Shown: positions 13,141-27,285, counted from the first letter of the stretch. The stretch: 64,000 nucleotides of DNA from Triatoma infestans (GCA_011037195.1 JAAEAF010013111.1:92550-156549), one strand, 5' to 3'. Program-made: numbers and translations. The notes: a model not told the origin generated them from the sequence alone.

Positions 13141-16100
13141 ATGCCTGAGGACGTTGAAATGAATGGAGAAGTTGAGACATTCGCCTTTCAGGCAGAAATT
13201 GCCCAGCTTATGTCTCTTATTATTAATACATTTTATTCAAACAAGGAAATATTTTTACGAGAACTTATTTCTAATTCGTCTGATGTAAGTATCAATTCAT
13301 ATAGGTTTAAATGATTTTGAGTAGTTTACTTAAAATACCTTTCTGAGAAAAAAGACCCAGTTAGAAAATTTGACTATACCTACTTAGACCGGATCAATTA
13401 TTATTATTTTTAGTAGAAAAATAAATATTGAAGTGCAGGTAGATTTCTATTTCTGGTATAATTCAAGTATTATGAATTCTTCCATTCTAAACATATTTGT
13501 GCTATATAAATGCGATCTTAAACTCTTAAAAGAAACAAAATCCGCCTATCTCATATGAAACTCTTGAGTTTGAAACCGGAGCTTTAACAAAGTGGAATAT
13601 ATTTTTTTATAGTAATGTTTTCACCATTATATATGGTTTACCTTAGATTTTGGGCCACTCCAGCAAGTCACATGCCTACCTCCGATTATTGCGCACAATT
13701 GAGGGTGCAGTAACTGAAATGAATAACTAGAACGAGCATCATCGGTGTAATGTAAAGTGAATAGAAAACAGATTAAGTGGTTATGAAGTATTAATGAATA
13801 TATATTATTTTCAGTAGCATAGGACTGTCGTGGCTGACATCCTTCCCAACTACTATAATCACCCCTTTTTTTTTTTAATTTAATTTTTTTTTAATTTTAC
13901 TTCCTTTTACTTTTAAATTTTTGAGCTTTTTCAAGTTATTCAGCATACCACCACCGTGCTTCTATTTTTTTTAAAAAATTTTTTCATTATATTTCATCTA
14001 ATTTTCAATTGCTGGTATTGCGATTGTGTCAAATTTTTGACTGGCCTATGATCCTTTCCCTTATTAACAGATTGGGGTTTATCCATTCAGTTAATTTTGT
14101 CGACTAGCGTTTAAGAACGCAGAATAAAAACTTGCATATTTTTTAAGGCGGGTTTAACGTCAAACTACCAAATTAGTTGTCCATAGGCAGAATATATTAT
14201 GAATGTAGCGCGAAGTTCCCAGTGGATATGGTTTTTATGTACATAACATTTATTTCTGACCTTTTCGTAATGGAGTTTTCATCCGAATACACATTTTGAG
14301 GACCTCAAAAGCGTCCTCCTTAGGTCTTCTCAAACTCGGAAGTGGTTTTTTCGAAGTGGTCTCGTGCTCTCTCCCTGTGCTTTGTGTGTGTAAGCATATA
14401 ATTATGCATATATAGGAACACCATACAGCATAGTATAGTAACGAAAAATCGCAGGAAGTTCGTATTTGACTATTCGTTTGGGTATCCGGTTTCTCACCCG
14501 AAACTATTTTATTGAAGGAATTTTTTTTTTATGATAATCTGGAAAGTAGCCCCAAAGATTTCTTAAAACTTTTTATATACACTACATACATCAATGACTT
14601 TTATTGATAACACTTTTTCTTGAGATTATGTAAGGGGTGTAAGAATGTAAGGGGTGTTTTGGGGATGGGTGGAATTATGCTTTCCTCTAAAGAATTAGAA
14701 TTAATTGTTTTGCCAAAATTCAGAGTTTAAATAATCGATAATTCTGATGGAAGGGTTGCAGTTTAGGGAGGGGAGTTGTAATGCCGAACATGATTGAAAG
14801 CCTTTTTTCCATTATACATTGAATTTGATTTAAAGCATGTCTTTAATGAACATATTTTTTTCAGGCATTGGATAAAATCCGATATGAGTCTCTCACAGAC
14901 CCTTCAAGATTAGAAAGTGGAAAAGAATTGTTTATTAAGATTGTTCCAAACAAGGATGACAGGACTCTAACCATTATTGATTCGTAAGTACTTTCTAAAA
15001 TCCCTCTTCCGTTGAAAAAAAACTTCTGTTGAAGTATTTATCCTATTAGATAATCAGTGTGTTACATTTTGCCAGTGTTTAATATGTTAGAATGATGTTA
15101 ACTCTCATAATGAACATTAAGCAGTCTGCATTTCTGTCACTTATATATCTGTTTTCTGTTCAATATATATAGATATATTTCTATTTTTGTTTTTATATAT
15201 CTATTTTCTATTCAAGATATTTGCGAGAATATGTACAGCCTCGTAACTTTTGTAATTTCTGAAATTTGAGCCAGCCTTTTTGTCATAATTACTTGATAAA
15301 TTTAGACAGATGAAGTAGTGTTTTACATCTTAAGAAATTATTCTTAATCAAGAAGTCATCTTGATTAATTCTGAATCAATTAGTCGTCTAATTAATTTTT
15401 TCTTTTTCAGTGGTATTGGTATGACCAAGGCAGATCTTGTGAATAATTTGGGAACCATTGCGAAATCTGGCACAAAGGCGTTTATGGAAGCACTGCAAGC
15501 AGGCGCTGACATATCAATGATTGGACAGTTTGGTGTTGGCTTCTACTCTGCTTATCTAGTAGCCGATAAAGTGACAGTTAGTTCCAAACATAATGACGAC
15601 GAACAATACTTGTGGGAGTCATCAGCAGGCGGATCATTCACAATTCGTCCTGATCCTGGCGAGCCACTTGGTAGGGGAACAAAAATAGTTTTACACATCA
15701 AAGAAGACCAAACTGATTATCTAGAAGAAAGAAAAATTAAGGAAGTCGTCAAGAAACATTCACAGTTTATTGGATATCCCATTAAACTTCTTGTTGAAAA
15801 GGAAAGAGATAAGGAATTAAGCGAAGATGAAGAGGAGGAAGAGAAAAAGGAAGGGGAAGAAGAAAAGAAGGAAGAAGATAAACCAAAAATAGAGGACGTA
15901 GGCGAAGATGAGGAAGAAGATAAAGATAAAGATAAGAAAAAGAAGAAGAAAACAGTAAAGGAAAAGTATACGGAAGACGAGGAATTAAACAAAACGAAAC
16001 CAATTTGGACGAGAAATCCTGATGATATATCACAGGATGAATATGGAGAGTTTTATAAATCTCTAACAAACGATTGGGAAGACCATCTAGCTGTTAAACA

Positions 16101-17319
16101 TTTTTCAGTTGAAGGTCAGCTAGAGTTCAGGGCTTTACTTTTTGTACCTAGAAGAGCTCCATTCGATCTTTTTGAGAACAAAAAACGGAAGAATAATATA
16201 AAACTTTATGTAAGACGGGTATTTATTATGGACAATTGTGAAGATTTAATACCAGAGTACCTTAATTTCATCAAAGGTGTGGTCGACAGTGAAGATTTGC
16301 CATTGAATATTTCAAGAGAAATGTTACAGCAAAACAAAATTTTGAAGGTAATAAGGAAGAATCTTGTGAAAAAATGTTTAGAACTCTTTGATGAACTAGC
16401 CGAGGATAAGGAAAATTACAACAAATTTTATGCCCAGTTTGGTAAAAATTTGAAATTAGGAATCCATGAAGACTCACAAAATAGGAAAAAATTATCAGAA
16501 TTACTACGATATCACACTTCTGCATCTGGTGACGAAGCTTGCCCACTTAAAGATTACGTTGCAAGAATGAAGGATAATCAGAAACATATTTATTATATTA
16601 CTGGAGAGAACAAGGAACAAGTTGCTAATTCTTCATTTGTAGAAAGAGTTAAGAAGCGTGGTTTTGAAGTTGTCTATATGACAGAACCTATTGATGAATA
16701 TGTAGTACAACAAATGAAAGAATTTGATGGAAAACAACTTGTGTCAGTTACCAAAGAAGGATTGGAATTGCCAGAAGATGAAGATGAGAAAAAGAAGAGA
16801 GAAGAAGATAAAGCCAAGTTTGAAAATCTGTGTAAAGTAATGAAAGATATCCTAGATAAGAAGGTTGAAAAAGTAGTTGTGAGCAACAGACTAGTTGATT
16901 CACCTTGCTGTATTGTTACCTCTCAATATGGTTGGACCGCAAATATGGAGCGAATTATGAAAGCACAGGCCCTAAGAGATACATCTACTATGGGTTACAT
17001 GGCAGCTAAAAAACATCTTGAAATTAACCCTGACCATCCTATTATTGACACTTTGCGACAGAAAGCGGAAGCTGACAAGAATGATAAATCTGTCAAAGAT
17101 CTAGTCATCCTTCTTTTCGAAACTTCTCTTCTTTCATCTGGGTTCGGTCTTGATGATCCTCAGTTACATGCATCTAGAATTTACCGTATGATTAAGCTTG
17201 GTCTTGGAATAGATGATGACCTGGCACCAACTTCCGATGAAACCGAAACTGCTGATGCCGAAATGCCACCTCTTGAAGCGAGTACAGAAGATACATCAAG
17301 GATGGAAGAAGTCGATTAA
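13141..17319 (+). CDS. Hsp83: Cytosolic heat shock protein 90 (Hsp83/Hsp90), complete
   Basis: This is an ATP-dependent dimeric chaperone of the cytosol. Coding exons are 13141-13284, 14865-14983 and 15411-17319, preceded by a non-coding exon and a 5'UTR intron whose acceptor (TTTGCAG) abuts the ATG, as in fly Hsp83. The encoded protein is 723 aa, normal for the family. Visible parts are the GHKL ATPase domain with E41 (FLRELISN), D87 (DSGIGM) and GQFGVGF at about 126-132; a charged Glu/Lys linker at about 218-274; the middle-domain LPLNISREM with the catalytic Arg; and the C-terminal MEEVD that binds TPR co-chaperones. A C-terminal MEEVD marks the cytosolic form, not the ER form. The eight-unit heat-shock element and TATA box indicate heat induction by HSF. 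The open frame upstream of 15411 is intron. Confidence 0.97.
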
Positions 17320-17463
17320 ACTTATTTATTTATTAATATATATCGTTAACAAATTCCGTATTTTTTTATACTTCTCAATATTTGAGAAATCGCTGTGATT
17401 TTTTTTTTATAATGTATTACTTCATTTGAAATATCTAATGTAGATATTTAAGATGTTTTTTGT

Positions 17464-17469
17464 AATAAA
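17464..17469 (+). terminator. Polyadenylation signal AATAAA of Hsp90
   Basis: AATAAA lies 145 bases after the Hsp90 TAA, a plausible 3' end of the mRNA. Confidence 0.6.
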
Positions 17470-17490
17470 ATATGTTTTAAGCTTTATTTA

Positions 17491-19112
17491 AGCTTCTTAA
17501 TTTTCTGTTGCAACTATTTAAGATGATCTCCTTTTAAATTGTGCATTTTTCAGAGCAGCACATTTATGATAATGTAACGGTATATAAATATATCTTAGTA
17601 CATATTTGGCATAAACGTAAGGTGGTGAGATAGTTCAGTGAAACTGCTAAATCTCATTGTTTGTTATTTGGAAATTTGCTTAGTTTTAATATTAGTTGCC
17701 AGAGGTGCCAAGTTCAAACAGGATTTTAAAATGGAGTTAAGGCCTCTCAAATGTGTATTAAACATTATAAAATTTTTCTAAGTAACTTATTAAAGTTTTG
17801 TTAATATTTTGTGTTTTTTTAACACTAAAAAATGATACAAAATAGGGCAGTTGAGTTGACTTAGGTTTTTTTTTAAAAAGGAAAAAATCAGAAATGAATA
17901 GAGTTAGATGGAAATTGAAAGGCGATTAGATGTGAATTAAGGAATAGGAAACAGATATAGAAGAAAATAGAAATTATGTTGATATTTTTAATATATGGAA
18001 TTATCTACTCAATGTAGGCGAAGTAGTAGGCCAGTGTTAAGCAATGTTACTGTGAGCCAAAAACGCATTTGTTGGAGGTAATTGTTGAGCTTACGTTAGT
18101 AAGCTATGGCGAGGTAATCATACATCAGGCCAAGAGCAGTTATTACAGTAAATACGATTATTCGGTTTTAAACGCTATTTAGCTGAGGACTTATTTTAAG
18201 AAACTAAAATTTGAAAACTAAAGTCTAAAAATTGGCAGTGAAGTGATCTCAATACACTTCAATTTGCATTAAAACAATTACCATTGAAAGAATTTTTGCT
18301 TTTCTGTCTGTTGTACCAGGCCACTGCTTTGATAATCAACAAAATTGTTACAAGATTTTGTTAATAGTAAAATTAACAAAGAATGAAAATTTACATTTAA
18401 GAAAGAAAAGTAAGATTTTTATTCACATCCCTGATACAATCGATCCTGTAAATAAATTCAAGTAACAGTTGAAAAGATATTGTCATGGATTAAGATTTGA
18501 GATCTCTAGTTTAGCCTGGACTTTTTCAGTATCTTTTTGAAAAAGTGTAAACTCAAATGATGAGAAATTAACTCACTTCTTTTAATATCATGCCAAATTC
18601 TAACTCATTCCTCAATCGTCCAACTTTGTTTATGCATCTTTATTTGATATAGACAGTTTGTTTTCTTCTTGAAATAGAATAAAAAATAAAATTTTGGGGA
18701 ACTGGAAGATGTTATGCGATCATGTCTTATTTTTAATGATATTAATTCGTAAAACACGAAACAAAAATAATGTAGATTTGTTTTTTTTTTGAGAAACAAA
18801 ACTGCAGAGCATTTATTTATAATATTTAAGTAAATACTATTTTATTTGAAATTTGTTGTTAAGATGACTTAAAAATGAAAGAAATTGCAGGTTTACTGAA
18901 TCTATATTAAAACCAGTTATAAATTTTTCCAATCAATTATATTTGTGCACATTATGTAAGAAAATAGAAAATTGGTCACGACCTATTTGAAATCTAGCAC
19001 TTTGAATGTTACAACTATTGTATTGTACGATTGTCTACTCAATAAATATTTAAGCATTATAATTTGCTATTTTAATGAAAAACATATTTGCTAATAATTA
19101 CCAGCTGATTTT
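17491..19112. other. Intergenic spacer after Hsp90
   Basis: AT-rich sequence without recognisable coding exons, RNA genes or clear repeats. Short open frames on either strand have no recognisable composition or motifs. Confidence 0.5.
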
Positions 19113-19673
19113 TTAATCATCTTTGGTATTAGGATTGATATTGCTTTGCCCTGTTCTTTTACTAGTAATCTTAAAGTTTGACAATCTGTTGAAAAGTCTG
19201 AAAAAAGAGCAACTTCTTGGCAATTTTTTCGTTTTTTTAGGCCATTTGCCGCATACGGTTTTATTATCGGAAGGTGTTTGTTCTGCGGAGGAATCCGACG
19301 ATTCATTCAGAATTACAAAGACAGAACGATTCGACAGGTCCATTAGAAAACTATTTGTTTCTGTAGTGTAGATTACTGTTGACGGTTTTTTATTCTCTGA
19401 AGGTAATTCATTTCTAGCCACAGCAACACATTCTTCATTATTATAAGTAATAGGTTTGCCACACATTAAACAATTAGGAAAGAAGTTTTCATTAATAATT
19501 GCTCCAGAATTGTCTTGCATAAATTCTTTTAATCTACATATGTTTTCATTTGTGCTATCAATATCTCTGTCATCTTCATTACTTCTAAACGATAATGAGA
19601 TGTTCGATACGGATTGCAATGATGTATTAAAATTTGATTCCTCTTTCTTATCTTTTTTGTTCTCTTCGTCCAT
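19113..19673 (-). CDS. Orphan protein of 186 aa with one CxxCG motif
   Basis: I do not recognise this protein. The uninterrupted frame starts MDEENKKDKKEE and runs 186 codons to a TAA at 19113-19115. The N-terminal 75 residues are acidic and Ser/Asn-rich. The middle contains CLMCGKPITYNNEEC (about residues 93-107), a possible half metal-binding knuckle, and the C-terminal third is basic (KWPKKTKK). There is no signal peptide or membrane segment. The phrase resembles CLVCGELLCYNREC in the LITAF-domain gene at 32663-37177, so this may be a diverged or truncated relative that lost the LITAF domain; that is inference. It lies about 1 kb beyond the 3' end of the first LITAF gene on the same strand. 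It could be one exon of a longer gene. Confidence 0.5.
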   Translation of the reverse strand: MDEENKKDKKEESNFNTSLQSVSNISLSFRSNEDDRDIDSTNENICRLKEFMQDNSGAIINENFFPNCLMCGKPITYNNEECVAVARNELPSENKKPSTVIYTTETNSFLMDLSNRSVFVILNESSDSSAEQTPSDNKTVCGKWPKKTKKLPRSCSFFRLFNRLSNFKITSKRTGQSNINPNTKDD

Positions 19674-20702
19674 TCTAGGTTTTTGTCTGATCTAATTCAT
19701 GAAAATAAGTGACTTTATTGACTAGAAACCCTGAAATTCACTACAAAACCTTATACCGACATGGAAAGTATAAAGGAATAAAAAATATTACATGAATTAC
19801 CCTTCTCAACTAGTCTCTCCCCACAAGTAATCAGAAGAAGATTAGTAAGATAACGGTGAAGGGAAGAAATTGTTAGTATGCAGGTATCACAATTACTTTT
19901 ATTTTTTTTAATAATAGAAAAAAAAAATCTACAGAAAAATAAGATATTTAGAAAAACATTAGATTTTTGTACACACGCCTTTTATTAAAGAGTAATTTTG
20001 TAATCTTTGGAGTTAGTATGTAACCAAATTATTACAGCTGAAAATTAAAATATGCACCTGTTTAAAATACTTCAAGAACTTTTTACAATTTAGTTAATAG
20101 TTTACCTTGGAGATTGTCCAATTTTGTAACTTCCCATTTTTCAATGGGCTTGAGACCAGGAACGGTGATAAAAGAAATTTTTTACACCTATTAAAACCGA
20201 AGATAAAACTGTAATACCAAATTACACCACATAGTACTGAGAATCTGATTTTTGTAAATAATTTCAGTAAGTCAATATGTATTTCATAATATATGATATA
20301 AAAGAAAATTGAATCAATTGACGTGATGCACATTTATTTTTAGCCTAATAAGCCATTTTCAAAGCTAAACTCAACCAATTACAGTACGCAATAAATAGCG
20401 AGTGCATCAAATCCAAAAGAATATAGTTCTCGAAAGAATCCTTGGATTTAAATTGGCGTTCCCTTTAATTAATTACATATATGACTGTTGAGGATTTTAA
20501 AAAGCAAATGAAAACGAGCTGGTATGAAATTTGCAATATTAGGGTCTTAAATATAAGTATCAACAAACTTCAAGGAAGGTTTACCAAATTAATACTGGTA
20601 AAAACTTTATTGCGGAAATGCCGATTGTTTCTTCTATAATATTTTATGCAAAAATGAATTAGTACATTAACATTTTTTACAATTTTGTAACTCAGAAATT
20701 AT
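19674..20702. other. Spacer between the orphan gene and LITAF gene 1
   Basis: AT-rich sequence in which I see no exon. It must hold the orphan gene's promoter and the 3'UTR of the LITAF gene, but no element is clear enough to place. Confidence 0.4.
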
Positions 20703-23700
20703 TTATTCGCTCTCAAGTAGTGAGTATACACCTAAACATGCAGCACATGTAGGACAATAATGGTAAGTCGTCTTGAAGTAGCTGAAGCAATAAGGAAGCA
20801 GACAGCAAGGCCAGCATCTGAAGTAATAAAATGCTCGTCATTTTTACATTTCTAATAATCTATTAATATATACAACATCTAAAACAAAACAAAAGTAAAC
20901 TTGAATATAATTAAAAAGGTAATGAATGTAGTATTTTATATGATCAGTACTTTGAGATGTATACATAATAAGCTACATAAAGTTTTAACATTTTTAATTT
21001 GTTAAATTGAATAAATAAAAAATAAATAAAATGAATAAGCTTATAGCTCTTCAATTACCATAACGAAGCAGACAGCTGAAAAAAAACAATAAATTTATTT
21101 CTGAATGTCTTGACCGTCAAATATAGGAACAAGTAATTTTCATTATTCTTTATGTGACATCCACCACATCATCTCTTTCTGCTATTCTATTGATATTATT
21201 GCATACTTAAAGCCGGAAAGAATCTCTGATGGTAAAAAATAATGGTTTCTCAGGATGTAACCGAAGGAAAATTACCTAACCAGATCAACTAATTGTTATA
21301 TACATAATATATTAAACATTCATTTTTACTTTCTCTATTGCTGTAAGAGGGAGTATTGCATTCGGTTAGATTTAAGAAATTAAATTTTCACCTAAAATAC
21401 ATCTTTTGACGTCCGATAAATACGAATAAATTTTTTAGCGAATGGTCTCTATGTGTGTATGCGAACAAAATATCTAAAAAACGAAAAATCGCAAGACATT
21501 CAGCTTAGATACCCTCTTTGCTAAAATCCATTAACGAGATGAGTTTACTGAATTTTTTTTTCAATTTTCTCTATGTTGCTTCAAAAAAATGATGTCTCTC
21601 TCTCCCTCTCTTTCTTGTATGTCTTGTGTGTGTGTATTTGCGGTTAACAAAACTTAAAAACAAATTTAGGTGTATCCTGGAGATCCGACTAAATACTCGT
21701 AATACGTTTAAAAAACTCTGTAATGCCTTGTATTTTCCTTATCTTAAATTTTAATCTCTTTTTACTTTCACTTACGTTGGTAAGAGGAAGTATGGGGATT
21801 GTGTCAATTTTTCGAACATCAGTTTCACCGGAAAGTATAAATATTGTGGTCCATGAATATGAAAAATATGTTTTTGGAGAATGGCCTTTGCATGTGGTTT
21901 CTAATATTCAAAGTGTATCAAAAACTAAAAATTGCAAGAAACTCAAATTCAATATTCCGTTTTGCATACTGTTATCGAATATTTCAATCAAAATCCGTCA
22001 CCGTAAAATGCGATTTTATTGTTTTGCTTCTTCAGTTTTTCTCATTTTTATGTAACTTTTATTTGAAACATTTTTCCAAGAAAATTGTTATTTGGAGAAT
22101 GCCGGGGCAGCTGCTGTGTTAAGTTTTCCTCTTAAGTGCCACTTCTGTCTAATGCCGGTTCCATCACTTTTATAGTATAAAGGAATTATTAGAATTCCAA
22201 ATTTGAAGAAAATCGATTAACCGGAAATGCGATAATGCGATTTAAAGTATCTTTCTGAGTTTTTTGGATTATTATTTTTTTTTTTTTTTAACAAACCGAT
22301 TAAAAGATTTTCTGTAAATTTTGAATGCTAACTGAAGCGATTCTGTTTTATCTGAAAAACGTTTCAAGAAAGACTGATTTTAGGAATTCTGAGTATGTAT
22401 GAGCTAGGCTTAACTTTTAATTGCCGTTCAAGTTTCGCTGGAAGCCATTCTCCAAAAACAGGCTTTTCATATTCATTAGGCCACAATGCATGTACATTCC
22501 GGTGAAACTTAAGTTCCAAAATTTAACAAGATTCCCTAGCAATCTCATTAGTGTGCACTTATACCCTAAAAAATCAACAAAAATGTTTCCCATCACCCAT
22601 ATATATACATTGCCAAGGTGAACTAAACGCGTTTAGTGAACATTCCGGTTTTGAAGATAAATTGTGAATTAGAATTATTATAATAATTGCAGTAAGAGCA
22701 AATCATGTGTTTTATCCAGATTTTTTCTTTTATTAAGCCAGGATTCCTAAATGCTGAATAGAATGAATAGAAAAAAGTCCAACTAAGTACATATTCAGAT
22801 AAAAGCCAAGTAAATGTTCTTGATGAAGTCTGTTACTTGGCCTCAATAAAATTGCACTAATATTCCCGTCCCATGGATCTTTGAAGGCGCTTTTTTTTAA
22901 AGGTTATAAAATCCCATAGAATCCAAAGCTAAATCCATTGCATGTCAGATCTGAAGTTGTCGGTCTGAATTTGAGCCAGGTAAGAATTATCAGCTATCAA
23001 CTACCACCACCTGAAAAGTTCAACCTCCATCATCCAGAAGAATGGAACTGAATAGAACTGAAACATCACAGGTAAACATGTTTTTGTTCTGTTTGGGCGA
23101 AGGTGTAAATAAGTTGTTGAATGCATTGGCATGTCAGAAAATGTGAGAACATATAAAACTATTAAAGAGAAACTACTAGAACATTTTAAAGTAAGAAAAA
23201 TAAATTTTATGAAAGAACTATGTTCTTTCAGCATTTTCAAAGAGAGGAAGAATCTATTGATTCCTTTATTATATATTTATATAGAATGACTAAAAGTTGC
23301 AAAAGGGGGTGTGAATCCTGTAAGTGGAAGGGTTTTGCTGATAACATGGTTTTATTGAAATTAGTTACCGGCCTAAGAGATAAGGCGCTCTCACAGAAGA
23401 AAATAGAAACAGAAGCAAAGGCATCGGTTTTTTTCAGCGACACGGCTCAAGATTGATCATTAAGTGTGGATCACGAATCAGGTAAGTGGATTGGCAAACA
23501 CTCACGATCTTATATCGTTAAATCTGTTGAGGGAGAGATCAAGAAAAATCAAATTTACTTAATGCCCGTAAGAGAGAGGGAGAAAGAAGAGGGAAGAAAT
23601 GAAACTACTTCCAGATCAGCGAACGCACAGGCAACTTAGACGAGGGCGTCCCTCATCCTCTAAGAATAGCAGAGAATACCATACTGCTATAGGAGGCCAA

Positions 23701-26700
23701 TTAAATCCGAGGAAAGGCTAAGATTCGAATAAAGGAAGATGTAGGATAGAGCATATGCATTATCATGTGGCTTTATGGTAATGAGTTATTAATAAAAGAG
23801 TATAAGGTGTTGAAATGAAATAAGAAAGAGTGGAAAAATATAGAGTAACGTTCAGTAATTTGTCTTATTATTATTATAATTATTAGCTTTCTTTACAAAC
23901 TTCTTTTCTTTTTAACTTTTAAGCAGAAAGCGGAATTTATTTGACAACCTAGAGTGCAAATACAGTACCGTCACAAAATCGCACACAGAAAACACTAGCC
24001 ACATACGGAAAAGCAATATTCCATACAAAATTACTGCTCACTTACCACTGTAATACCACAATCTTATCTCAAAATTTGACAGAGGAAATGTATATCATTA
24101 TCTATTTAAACTTAATTAATGTGCTTTAATAATTTTTACTTACCCTAAAAAGCATAATGTAATCGCAGACATATGCGTGAATCTTGACAAACGGTGTTTC
24201 ACTTGTGTAAATACCATCGACCGACAAATGAAGCAATAAGCAGGTTGTCTATTATGGCCCCAAAGTGCTAACAAAACAACATAATTTTTCTAATGTCTGA
24301 TGCCATGTTCAATATAGTAGCACACAACATTTAAAATGAAAATCAAGCTCAAAAATAAGAAATCATTTAAAAGTTCCAAGGGTGCCATGCGTGTTCTAAG
24401 GGCATGCATGCATGTTCTATATTTTTTTACTTGAACTGTTTAGTAGTAATCAAAACTCAGAAAATCCACTGACCCAAAATAAAAGCTACATCAAAAATTT
24501 TTTTTGATTCAATAATTATATTTTCTTAGAATAATAAGAACAATAATACAATAGGTTGAGAGGATGACCTGAAGGAGGCAGAAGCGTTGTAGTTGCAAAC
24601 ATGGCGCCCTAGACAATCGAATGAGATTACATTTTTTAAGGCAGCAGGGGTCAGAATTAATCCTGAGTGCGGTAATCGTTGAACGTGCGAACACAAACCC
24701 CGTTGATCTCAGTAATGTGGAACAGGGAATGCTCGAAAATTCTGAACACCCCTTGAATGCAGCCATCGCTTGGAGGATAAGGCACTTCACGGGCTCCCGG
24801 CGTCATTGGATGGCGAGTGGATTGATAAGAAAGCATCCTTGGCAAGGTGGACACGTGGGAGGTGGAGGGAGTCTTGATGGCATTCAAGACCATGTAATTC
24901 AACGAAATACTACAGGTGGAACGTAATGAATGACAGCAGAGTCTGTCAAAGGGCCTCAGAAACCGTCCACATCTGCTTGCGTTCGGTTCTAGCGCAGAGA
25001 AATTACCAGCAAATGCACAATATACCAGCATGGCCAAGATTTTGCACCGAGAGCAGTAGGCCTGGTCTATGATGCCTCTCCCTATTTTAAATATGACTTC
25101 AGATTGCTACACTAAGATATATTTGTATGGAAGAGGTGCGACAGGGGCAGAAGGCCAAAATTTTCGGACCAGATATTCAATCAAACTAATACAGCTCTAA
25201 ATTGTTGCTGTTTAATTAGACGATTTATTTCTTCTTTTTTTTTATTCTAAAAAATAAAATTTTAGCATGTGTAATATGAAATTGAAAAATTGTTAACTTG
25301 TGATATTAAAAAAACCACTATTGTTTGATCCTCAAGTAGTATCTTAAAAAGATAAGAATATTAAATTTCTTAGGAAGTAGTTTTTTCGATAAATATAATC
25401 ATCTTAAATTATTTTCATCTTCTTTTTCCTTGTAACAGCTTTGAAAGTAATTTCCCACCATATTTAACATAATAATAGCGACATATTTCTGCACCTACCT
25501 CATGTAGAAAATTAAAGGCAATCTGTCGCTTTTGATATTGTCTATTTCTGTCGCGTACGTGAAATGATAATCTAAAGCTGTCAAATTAAAGTAGTATCAT
25601 AAGTAGAATTTGAGATGAATATTATTCTAAGAAAGATATCATGAAAAACACTTCCTTTCCTGGTTGAGACTGGACGCTGACGTGGTCTCAACTCGGAAAC
25701 TCAAATGTTTTTCCATGAAAATGGGCGCGCAAAAGATTTAATGATATCATTTCAAATAAATATTAGTAATATTTAATTCCCATTTACTGTACAATTAATA
25801 AAATTCTTACTAGTCACCCGGAGTTCCAAGACGGTATCTGGTGAAGGTTCCATCTCAGTCGTCCCCATGGCTTCTGCATAAGTTGGAGGTGGCGTAGGTG
25901 TAATAAATGAATTGCAGTGGATATCATAAGGGCAAGTACTGCTCATTACAGGTGTATAAGTAGGTGGTGCATTTCTGTCAAGTGGCAAGTTAGCATCGTA
26001 ACCTTGTGGATAGTAGCTGCGATAGCTGTTATTTTAAAATAAGCCTTAAAATTTGTAAGAAACATATTTAAGAACATATTAATAACAATTCTGATATAAC
26101 CACATTCAACTTCTGCTAGGCAGTTATTATTATTCAAAAAAGGAGAGGGCCATACCCTGCGCTATTCAAAGCTTCTATGGGCATAGCTGAGCAGTAAAAG
26201 AATAAGTGAAAAAAATAGATCTTTCTACTACCCTGAAGAGCTCCTGATGAATGGCACCCTGTTTAGGAAATATATAGCCGAAAATTTTTTTTTTTTTTTT
26301 TTAAAGACTTTTTCTATCCATTGCCGTATAGAAACTCATCTCAAAGAAATAAAAGCTTTATTTAAAGAAAATAATCAAATCCTTTTCGTACATAGAGAGG
26401 GATATATAATAGGGTACATAGAGGGGTTTTTGCTAAGTAATAACGGTCTTATAAGGAGTTAATTTTATTCTATCACTTTTGTAGTTAGATATCTCTTTAT
26501 ATTTAAAGTTCATTAATTTCAGTTTTATATAGTAAAATATCAGTAATCATTGCAATATATTTTATATAGTTAATCTAGACAAAATAAAAGTAAGTAAATA
26601 TATACCTAATGCTTCCTTCGATAGGAATTCGAACGTTTAGTTGTTCGGGGCTGCTTCTTAACCTTGTGTTGTTTCTTCTCCTGCGCCACCACCATCTTCT

Positions 26701-27235
26701 TCTCCCTGTCCTCGTTTGTCTGGAATTAATTTCTTGACTTCGATTTGGTGAGATATGTAATTGTTCTGTATTACAACTTACCGGATGATGTGTAGGTAAA
26801 CTAACTGCAGGCTGTTGCAAGATCACTGTTGCAGGGCTCGAAGGAGTTTCAAAGGCACTCAGATCATTTTGACATAGTACATTAATACTTTCCCTTCAGA
26901 CAATTGAAATTAATATATTATTTTTCTTGCTTATTTAACGTTATCAACATTATCCATAACCTTCGAAGAGTTATGGATGTAAATTTGTTATGTATGTATG
27001 TGTTTGTAAATTTAATATTAAAATTCAAGTAAAGGGAAAATTATACAAAGGAAAAAATAAAAATATAAGTCAAATTGTTGCAATCGGTGAATGTGATCTG
27101 CTGGCTTATCGACCAGGAAGATTCCAGAGTAAAAAAATAAACACAAAATAATTGTTTGCCAAGAGAGAGCCTCTGAAGATGACAAACAATGTTTGGCGAA
27201 ACGTCGGGTTTTAAATAAAAAAATCACTAAAATTA

Positions 27236-27285
<50 letters not shown>

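Noticed and set aside
15361..15410. N-terminal extension of the large Hsp90 frame
   Set aside because: The bases are a pyrimidine-rich intron end with CAG at 15408-15410; the previous exon joins at 15411 and restores DSGIGM.
15717..16069. Minus-strand open frames rich in Ser and Leu
   Set aside because: They are complements of the charged Hsp90 linker.
26766..26790. A possible splice donor GTAAGT and acceptor ACAG inside LITAF 1 exon 2
   Set aside because: They would bound an intron of only about 16 bases; reading through keeps the frame and joins in phase with both neighbours.
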